Positions 1 to 5,700 of a stretch of 6,033 nucleotides of DNA are shown one piece after another. The notes under the pieces were generated by a model, which was not told the DNA's origin, did no database searches, and worked only from the letters and a program-made list of their open reading frames with translations. Position numbers and translations under genes: made by a program. The DNA is taken from the NCBI GenBank assembly GCA_035544515.1, contig DATKEG010000186.1, positions 1-6,033 on the forward strand, given 5' to 3'. Source of the stretch: DATKEG01 sp035544515 (lineage in GTDB: Bacteria > Acidobacteriota > Vicinamibacteria > Fen-336). Within the stretch, counting starts at the first letter, position 1. Each line of letters starts with the position of its first letter.

Positions 1-1
1 G

Positions 2-223
2 GGCACCATGCAGGCCGGGGAGCTGGCCCAGATCGAGACCCGCGCGGTGAGCGCCAAGGACAAGCACTGCGGCAACGAGGACGTCTACTACCCGCCGCTG
101 ACCGCGACGACGCAGGCGCTGCCGGCCGTAGCGATCGTCGACCAATGGCGCGGCGAAGGCCTGGGCGTGTCCTGGACGACGCACGACAAGCGCAACGCGT
201 TCGTCGGCACCTTCTCGCGGTAA
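2..223 (+). CDS. C-terminal fragment of an unidentified protein (5' end outside window)
   Basis: The reading frame is open from the first bases of the window to a TAA at 221-223, giving about 73 residues. It has an internal ATG at 8, but the frame continues upstream of it to the window edge and no Shine-Dalgarno site can be seen, so I treat it as the tail of a longer gene. The visible part has one cysteine in the segment KHCGNEDVYYPPLT and ends with a probably beta-rich segment (VDQWRGEGLGVSWTTHD, then NAFVGTFSR). I do not recognise the family and assign no function. Only 19 bases separate its stop from the next start, which suggests shared transcription with the secreted protein downstream. 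Coding status rests on the uninterrupted frame, natural-looking composition and the tight spacing. Confidence 0.6.
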   Translation, partial: GTMQAGELAQIETRAVSAKDKHCGNEDVYYPPLTATTQALPAVAIVDQWRGEGLGVSWTTHDKRNAFVGTFSR

Positions 224-242
224 TCGCAGGCTCCGCCCGGGA

Positions 243-884
243 ATGGAACGCCTTCGCCGACGCTATACGGCCGTCCTGATCTGTGCGCTGGCCCTGATCG
301 TCGCGCCGGGGCCGGCCGCTCTCGCGGCCGCCGGGGTCGAGACGACGGGCGCCTTTGCCGGCACGGCTCCCGACTGGGTGAAGACGGCGCTGGAGCCCGC
401 GGGCTACTGCATCACGCTCTCGGACGGGACCGTGGCCCACGAGGTCTGGCTCCGCAGGGACTTCCCCGGCCTGGAGACAGGCGCCCTGTTCGGCGTCATC
501 ACGTTCCCCAGGGACGGCCAGGACTTCCGCGGCCAGAACGTGAAGGCGGGCAGCTACACGCTGCGCTACGCGAAGATTCCCGAGGACGGCGACCACATGG
601 GCGCCTCCCCCACCCCCACGTTCCTGCTGCTCACTCCGATCGCCGAGGACGTGGAGCCGGGTGACGACCTGACGTTCAAGGAAGTCTCCAGGATGAGCGC
701 CAAGACGAGCGGCACGAACCACCCCGCGCCCATGAACCTGGCGGACACGTCCGCGCAGAAGGAGTTCCCCGCCGTGGCCGGCAACAGCATGGGCCACGAG
801 GTCTTCTTCCTGAAGGTGAAGACCAAGGCCGGCGCGGAGCTGCCGATCGGGCTCGTGGTGAAGGGGCGGACCGAGCACGAGTAG
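243..884 (+). CDS. Secreted protein of unrecognised family, 213 aa
   Basis: The N-terminus is a clear Sec signal peptide: basic residues (RLRRR, 3-7), a hydrophobic core at about 9-21 (AVLICALALIVA), and a likely cleavage after an Ala-x-Ala at about 28-30. The mature part of about 185 residues has no further membrane segment and a single cysteine (Cys56 in GYCITLSDG). It looks beta-rich. The most distinctive stretch is at about 101-120 (KAGSYTLRY, then PEDGDHMG), followed by a hydrophobic strand FLLLTP; the C-terminal part has GHEVFFLKVK and LPIGLVVKG. I cannot name a family. The KAGSYTLRY segment recalls small periplasmic beta-sandwich proteins such as DUF2911, but the rest does not fit well. 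The start ATG gives the signal peptide directly, although the ribosome binding site is weak (GGGA touching the ATG, or GCAGG 12 bases upstream). This would fit translational coupling to the preceding gene. The cellular location is well supported; the function is unknown. Confidence 0.85.
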   Translation: MERLRRRYTAVLICALALIVAPGPAALAAAGVETTGAFAGTAPDWVKTALEPAGYCITLSDGTVAHEVWLRRDFPGLETGALFGVITFPRDGQDFRGQNVKAGSYTLRYAKIPEDGDHMGASPTPTFLLLTPIAEDVEPGDDLTFKEVSRMSAKTSGTNHPAPMNLADTSAQKEFPAVAGNSMGHEVFFLKVKTKAGAELPIGLVVKGRTEHE

Positions 885-888
885 TGGG

Positions 889-930
889 AGTGATCAAGGC
901 CCGTTAGGGTGGGTCGGCTAAAGGATCACT
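889..930 (+). repeat. Inverted repeat AGTGATC / GATCACT, 28-base spacer
   Basis: AGTGATC at 889-895 is exactly complementary to GATCACT at 924-930. The region begins five bases after the stop of the secreted protein gene. The spacer contains a small complementary pair (GCCC, gtta, GGGT at 900-910), so the transcript could form a branched or extended hairpin. There is no T-run after it. It may be part of a transcript-end structure or a protein-binding site; 7-bp arms at this distance could also be chance. Confidence 0.35.
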
Positions 931-934
931 TCAG

Positions 935-958
935 CCAACTCGTTCCGGAACGAGTTGG
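935..958 (+). repeat. Perfect 24-bp palindrome (operator or hairpin candidate)
   Basis: The left half CCAACTCGTTCC (935-946) is followed directly by its exact reverse complement GGAACGAGTTGG (947-958), with no mismatch and no spacer in the DNA. In RNA it would make a 10-bp stem with a CCGG loop. It starts 50 bases after the stop of the secreted protein gene, and its right edge lies about 128 bases upstream of the -35 box of the next gene. It is not followed by a T-run, so it is not a standard intrinsic terminator. A twofold-symmetric operator for a dimeric regulator, or a terminator without a U-tract, are the main possibilities. Confidence 0.8.
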
Positions 959-972
959 TGTGCCACGAGCTC

Positions 973-994
973 GCGATCGATCACGAACGATCGC
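973..994 (+). repeat. Inverted repeat GCGATCG / CGATCGC, 8-base spacer
   Basis: GCGATCG at 973-979 and CGATCGC at 988-994 are exact reverse complements separated by ATCACGAA. Each arm is close to self-complementary (CGATCG) and includes GATC, and a third GATC spans the arm-spacer border (979-982). The site lies 14 bases downstream of the 24-bp palindrome. CGATCG words are common in high-GC genomes, so chance is a real alternative. Confidence 0.4.
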
Positions 995-1086
995 CGTCGA
1001 GTGTGCGGCGGACGTGATCGCGCTCAATTTCACCCTGGGATCGGAATTCCTCCGCAAGCGGCCTCCAATAAATCGCGTGCGACCCG

Positions 1087-1115
1087 TTGCGGGCCTCCGC
1101 CGACCGATCTACACT
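1087..1115 (+). promoter_or_regulatory. Sigma70-type promoter for the GSDH-family gene
   Basis: TTGCGG (1087-1092) and TACACT (1110-1115) match the -35 and -10 consensus at four of six positions each and are separated by exactly 17 bases, the optimal spacer. Transcription would begin near 1122 and leave a leader of about 55 bases before the ATG at 1177. The palindrome and inverted repeats lie upstream of the -35 box, where an activator or a distant repressor would bind. The prediction is from sequence alone. Confidence 0.55.
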
Positions 1116-1165
1116 GGCTGAGAACCGTGTCCGGGCTGCCTCATCCGTGGCTCACGACCAAGGAC

Positions 1166-1171
1166 AGGAGG
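1166..1171 (+). promoter_or_regulatory. Shine-Dalgarno AGGAGG fixing the start at 1177
   Basis: A perfect AGGAGG lies 5 bases upstream of ATG 1177, and a signal peptide begins at once after that ATG. This settles the start against an in-frame TTG at 1087, which is part of the -35 box and would place 30 non-signal residues in front of the signal peptide. The G-rich core runs straight into its complement (GGAGG then CCTCC, 1167-1176), a 10-bp palindrome over the ribosome binding site. Confidence 0.85.
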
Positions 1172-1176
1172 CCTCC

Positions 1177-2574
1177 ATGCGCAGCTCGGTTTCCCAGGCT
1201 TTGTTTTTCGCCGGCGCCCTGACCGTGGCCGCGGGGGCTGGCGCCTTTCGGCCGGCCCTCGCCGACCATCAGCCCTCCAGCGAGATCGCCGATCCCTTCG
1301 AGATCGGGGTGAAGGAGGTCGCCGCCGGCCTCACCTCCCCCGTGACGATCGTGTCCGCGTTCGACGGAAGCGGGCGCCTGTTCGTCGTCGACCAGGTCGG
1401 GCTGGTGCGCGTCCTGACGCCGGGAGGGGCGCTCCTGCCCGAGCCCTTCCTGGACCTGCGCGCCAAGCTCGTGCCGCTCAACCCGTTCTTCGACGAACGG
1501 GGACTGCTGGGGCTGGCCTTCCACCCGGATTACCACGTGAACGGCCGCTTCTTCGTCTACTACAGCGCTCCGCTGCGGGCCGGGGCCCCGGCCGGCTTCA
1601 ACCACAGCGCCACGTTCGCCGAGTACCGGATCTCGGCGGACCCCGACCGCGGCGATCCCGCCTCGGAGCGGATTTTCCTGCAGGTCGACGAGCCGCAGTC
1701 CAACCACAACGGCGGCACGATCGCCTTCGGCCCCGACGGGTTCCTCTACGTCTCGCTGGGTGACGGCGGAGGCGCGAACGACGTGGGCCTGGGTCACGTC
1801 GACGACTGGTATGCCGACAACGGCGGCGGGAACGGACAGGACGTCGAGCAGAACCTCCTCGGCAACATCCTCCGCCTCGACGTGGACGCCGGCTCCCCGT
1901 ACGGCATCCCGCCGGACAATCCCTTCACGGCCACGCCGGGGTGCGCGGACGGCTGTGACGAGATCTACGCCTACGGCTTCCGCAACCCCTACCGCTTCTC
2001 CTTCGACATGGCCACCGGCGACCTGCTGGTGGGCGACGCCGGCCAGGGCCTCTACGAGGAAGTGAGCCTCGTCGAGAAGGGCGGCAACTACGGGTGGAAC
2101 GTGAAAGAGGGGGCGCACTGCTTCGACGCCGAGAACAACCGCGTCTCGCCCCCGGACTGCCCGGACGAGGTCCTCTCCGGCGTGCGCGCGGGCGATCTGC
2201 TGGTCGATCCGGTCATCGAATACCGCAACGCCAACCATCCCCAGGGCGGGCTGGGGGTGGCGGTGGTGGGAGGCGCCGTCTACCGGGGACGCATCCTGCC
2301 GCAGCTGCGCGGGCGGTACGTCTTCGGCGACTGGAGCACCTCGTTCGGCGGGCCGCCCAACGGAACGCTGTTCGCCGCCACGCCGCGCAAGCAGACGTTC
2401 TGGCGGATCCAGGAGCTGAAGATCGCCAACCGCCCGAACGGACGGCTGAACCATCGGGTGCTCGGGTTCGGACAGGATCCCGACGGCGAGGTCTACGTGG
2501 GCACCAGCGACAACATTGGCCCCAGCGGGAGCACGGGCCGGGTGTTCCAGCTCATCCGGCCCAGCGGCAGGTGA
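1177..2574 (+). CDS. Secreted PQQ-dependent sugar dehydrogenase-like protein (GSDH family, PF07995), 465 aa
   Basis: This is a six-bladed beta-propeller of the glucose/sorbosone dehydrogenase family, related to soluble aldose dehydrogenases such as E. coli YliI and to soluble glucose dehydrogenase. Those enzymes oxidise sugars in the periplasm using PQQ. A signal peptide covers residues 1-29 (hydrophobic core 8-23, cleavage after PALA). Family motifs appear in order: ERGLLGLAFHPDY (107-119), SNHNGG (175-180) with His177 at the place of the catalytic base, FGPDGFLYVSLGDGGG (184-199), GNILRLDVD (about 228-236), EIYAYGFRNPYRFSFD (262-277) with Arg269-Asn270 matching the PQQ-contacting pair, DAGQGLYEEV (287-296) and GGNYGWN (302-308). 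Length is normal for the family and there is no frameshift. Four cysteines (256, 260, 315, 328) could form two disulfides. Substrate and PQQ use are family inference; some members with this fold do not bind PQQ. It has its own promoter and a strong ribosome binding site, and a large hairpin follows its stop. Confidence 0.92.
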   Translation: MRSSVSQALFFAGALTVAAGAGAFRPALADHQPSSEIADPFEIGVKEVAAGLTSPVTIVSAFDGSGRLFVVDQVGLVRVLTPGGALLPEPFLDLRAKLVPLNPFFDERGLLGLAFHPDYHVNGRFFVYYSAPLRAGAPAGFNHSATFAEYRISADPDRGDPASERIFLQVDEPQSNHNGGTIAFGPDGFLYVSLGDGGGANDVGLGHVDDWYADNGGGNGQDVEQNLLGNILRLDVDAGSPYGIPPDNPFTATPGCADGCDEIYAYGFRNPYRFSFDMATGDLLVGDAGQGLYEEVSLVEKGGNYGWNVKEGAHCFDAENNRVSPPDCPDEVLSGVRAGDLLVDPVIEYRNANHPQGGLGVAVVGGAVYRGRILPQLRGRYVFGDWSTSFGGPPNGTLFAATPRKQTFWRIQELKIANRPNGRLNHRVLGFGQDPDGEVYVGTSDNIGPSGSTGRVFQLIRPSGR

Positions 2575-2586
2575 CCGGCGCGTAGT

Positions 2587-2643
2587 CCGCGCGGGCGGCC
2601 GCGGCGAGGGCGCCAGGCGCACCTCGCCGCCCCGCCCGCGCGG
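2587..2643 (+). terminator. Strong GC-rich stem-loop after the GSDH-family gene
   Basis: Two perfectly paired segments stack in one hairpin: 2587-2598 with 2632-2643 (12 bp) and 2601-2609 with 2622-2630 (9 bp), separated only by a small internal loop (CC on the left, C on the right). The 12-base apical loop (2610-2621) can itself partly pair (GCGCC/GGCGC). The stem begins 12 bases after the stop codon. It is followed by GGAAAGCG, not a T-run, so it is either a terminator of the U-tract-less kind seen in some high-GC bacteria or a 3'-end protecting structure. Confidence 0.65.
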
Positions 2644-2697
2644 AAAGCGCCTTCGGGATGCCGCCGGGCCGCCCGCAGGCGGTTGCGCTTCCGGAGC

Positions 2698-2703
2698 TAT
2701 ACT
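2698..2703 (+). promoter_or_regulatory. -10-like TATACT upstream of the PSD1 gene
   Basis: TATACT matches the -10 consensus at five of six positions and lies 19 bases before the ATG at 2723, so the transcript would have a leader of about 13 bases. No good -35 box sits 16-18 bases upstream; a TTGCGC at 2683-2688 is much too close (9 bases). GGAG at 2714-2717, 5 bases before the ATG, is an acceptable ribosome binding site. A separate promoter would agree with the hairpin that ends the previous gene. Confidence 0.35.
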
Positions 2704-2722
2704 GACCGCCTCCGGAGAGCGC

Positions 2723-5700
2723 ATGGACCATCGGACGTTGAGGCGCGTCGTGGCCGGCTCGGCCGTCCTCATCACCGTCGGTACGGTGGGCGTGTACACG
2801 GCCCGGCCCGCGCCGGCGGTGGACTTCGCCCGCGACGTGGCGCCGATCCTGGAGCGCTCCTGCGTCCGCTGCCACAAGCCGGCCAAGGTCGAGGGCGGGT
2901 TGCTGATGTCGTCGCGCGACGCGCTCCTGCGCGGCGGAGAATCGGGGCCGGCGATCGTCCCGGGACAGGCGGCGCGCAGCCTGCTGTTCACGCGGCTGAT
3001 CGACACCGACGACCAGACGCGCATGCCGCCGCTACCGTCGGGTCCGCTGGACGAGGCCGACATCGGCACCATCCGGGCCTGGATCGACCAGGGTGCGCCC
3101 TGGCCCGGCGCCGAGAGCGGCGCCACGGCGTCGAGCCCGGAGTTCACACCCGTGCACGACCTCTTCCAGAGCCGCTGCGTGCGCTGCCACGGCCCGGACC
3201 GGCAGGAGAACGGCCTCCGGCTCGACACCCGTCACGGAACGCTGCGGGGCGCCGAGGGCGGACCCGTGGTCGTGCCGGGCAAGAGCGGCGACAGCGCGCT
3301 GCTCAAGCGGCTGGTCGGCCAGATCGAGCCGCGGATGCCGTACGAGGACGCCCCGCTCGATCCGGCCCAGATCGCGCTCGTGCGCTCCTGGATCGACGCG
3401 GGCGCGCCCGGGCCCGACGACCAGGCGGCAGAGGCCACGACGAAGAGGCACTGGGCCTACCTCGAGCCGGTCCGTCCGGCGCCGCCTTCCGTCAAACGGA
3501 AGACATGGGTCCGCAACCCCATCGACGCGTTCGTGCTGGCGCGGCTCGAGTCGGAGGGGCTCACGCCGTCCCCCGCCGCGCCGAAGGAAGCGTTGCTGCG
3601 CCGCGTGATGCTCGACCTCACCGGCCTGCCGCCCACGCTGGAGGAGGTAGACGCGTTGCTGGCCGACGAGTCGCCCGACGCCTACGAGAGGGTCGTGGAC
3701 CGCCTGCTCGCCTCGCCGCACTACGGCGAGCGCTGGGCACGGCCCTGGCTCGACCTCGCGCGCTACGCGGACACGCACGGCTACGAGAAGGACAATCGGC
3801 GGACCGCCTGGAAGTGGCGCGACTGGGTGATCGCGGCGTTCAACGCGGACATGCCGTTCCGGCAGTTCACCATCGAGCAGATGGCGGGCGACATGCTGAA
3901 GGACGCCACCATCGATCAGCGCGTGGCCACCGGCTTCCACCGCAACACGCTCCTCAACCAGGAGGGCGGCATCGACATCGAGGAGGCGCGGTGGGAGACG
4001 CTCGTCGACCGCGTCAACACCACGGCGACCGTATGGCTGGGCACCACCCTGGCCTGCGCGCAGTGCCACGACCACAAGTTCGACCCGTTCTCGCAGAAGG
4101 ACTACTACCGGATGCTGGCCTTCTTCGACAACGGCGAGTACGCCGCGAAAGGCCTGGGCCCGCGCGTGATGGACAGTTGGATCGTGGAGCCCGAGCTCGA
4201 GCTGGGGACGCCCGAGCAGGCCGCGCGCAAGAAGACGCTCGAGGAGGAGATCGCGAGCGTGCAGGCGCGGCTCGAGGCCAAGACGCCGGCGCTCGAGGCG
4301 GCGCAGGCGACCTGGGAGCGCGAGCGGGCGGCCCCCCTCCCGCGCTGGACGCCGCTGCGGCCGGACACGGCGGCCTCCTCGGGCGGCGCCGCGCTGGAGG
4401 TCGCGGCGGACGGCACGATCACGGCGGGTGGAAGCAACCCCGACCAGGACGTGTATACGCTGGCCGCGCGCCTGCCGGTTGCCGGCACGGTGACGGGCCT
4501 GCGGCTCGAGGCGATCGCGGAGCCCCCTCGCGGTACGCCGGGGCGGTCCGACTTCGGCTTCTTCCTGCTCACGCGGCTGGCCCTCCAGGCGGCGGCGCCG
4601 GGCGGGCGCCCGCAAGCGGTCGCGCTGATACGGGCCGAGGCGGACGAGGGCAGCGTGGGCGGAGCGCTCGACGACGACGCGACCACGGGTTGGGGCGGCT
4701 TCGACCCGAGCCGGTCCCAGACCGCCGTGTTCCAGCCGGGAGAGCCCCTCGCCGCCGGAGCGGCGCTGACCCTCATGCTCGAGCACTACGGGCGACAGCC
4801 GAAGCACAACCTGCGCCGCTTCCGCCTCTCGGTCACCTCCGACGCGAATCCCTGGGGCGGTCTGCCCCTCCCCGAGCGTCTCCGGACCGGCGGCGCACCC
4901 GGCACGCCCGAGCAGGCCGGGAAGCAGCGCGAGGCACTCGCGGCCTATTACCGCTCGATCGCGCCGGCGCTCGAACCCGACCGGCGAACGCTGCGCGCCC
5001 TGCGCCAGGAAGTGACGGCCCTGGGCATACCGACCGCCATGGTCCTGCGCGAGCGCGCCGGCGGCGAGCGGCCCTCGACGCCGCTGCGCGTGCGCGGCAG
5101 CTATCTGGCGCCAGGCGAGCGCGTCTACGCCGGCGTGCCCGCCGCGCTGCCGCCGCTGCCGGAGCAGGCCATGCCCAACCGGCTGGGGCTCGCCCTCTGG
5201 CTGGCCGACGAGAGCAACCCCCTCACGGCGCGCGTCACCGTGAACCGCATCTGGGAGCAGTATTTCGGCCGCGGGCTGGTGGAGACGAGCGAGGACTTCG
5301 GCACGCAGGGCGAGCGGCCCACCCATCCCGAGCTGCTCGACTGGCTGGCCACCGAGTTCCAGCGGCAGGAGACGCGACTCAAGCCGCTGCATCGCCTCAT
5401 CGTGACCTCCGCGACCTACCGCCAGTCTTCGCGCGTCACGCCGCTGCTGCGCGAGCGCGATCCCTACAACCGGCTTCTCGCGCGCGGGCCGCGCTTCCGG
5501 GTGGAGGCGGAGATGGTCCGCGACATCGCGCTCGCGGCCGGGGGCCTGCTGAGCGCGCGCGTCGGCGGCCCGTCCGTGTTCCCCTTCCAGCCCGACGGCA
5601 TCTGGGACAACCCGTACAGCGACGACCGCTGGGAGCTGAGCCCGGGCGAGGACCGGTACCGGCGCGGCCTCTACACGTTCGTGCGGCGTACCGCGCCGTA

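Larger units (their letters stand above)
885..1176 (+). other. Non-coding intergenic region rich in inverted repeats and GATC sites
   Basis: This 292-base gap separates the secreted protein from the GSDH-family gene. It contains a perfect 24-bp palindrome (935-958), two 7-bp inverted repeats (889-895 with 924-930; 973-979 with 988-994), a short palindrome GGAATTCC (1043-1050), eight GATC tetranucleotides between 892 and 1109, a sigma70-like promoter (1087-1115) and a Shine-Dalgarno site. Parts of it (about 1025-1075) are more AT-rich than the genes. I see no credible gene: the open frames across it are short, lack ribosome binding sites and overlap the promoter. It probably combines the end of the upstream transcript with the control region of the downstream gene. 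Confidence 0.7.

Noticed and set aside
1043..1061. Short palindrome GGAATTCC and the adjacent CCGC-AA-GCGG repeat
   Set aside because: An 8-bp palindrome and 4-bp arms with a 2-base loop are easily due to chance and could not form a stable hairpin.
909..1121. Open frame of 70 codons on the plus strand in the intergenic region
   Set aside because: It starts with GTG without a ribosome binding site, contains the 24-bp palindrome and overlaps the promoter. The translation has no recognisable feature.
1087..1176. N-terminal extension of the GSDH-family protein from an in-frame TTG at 1087
   Set aside because: The TTG is part of the likely -35 box, and a perfect AGGAGG followed by ATG 1177 leads directly into a signal peptide.
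2094..2585. Open frame of 163 codons on the plus strand overlapping the end of the GSDH-family gene
   Set aside because: It is a shifted frame of the dehydrogenase, rich in Arg and Gly, with no ribosome binding site or motif.
1141..3228. Long open frame on the minus strand (695 codons) across the GSDH-family gene, the hairpin and the start of the PSD1 gene
   Set aside because: The protein is Arg/Pro/Ala/Val-rich with no domain, and it lies antisense to two genes with clear families. Such frames arise from strong GC bias at third codon positions.
3093..3608. Open frame of 171 codons on the plus strand inside the PSD1 gene
   Set aside because: It is out of frame with the heme motifs and is extremely Arg/Ser/Pro-rich, as expected of a shifted GC-rich frame.
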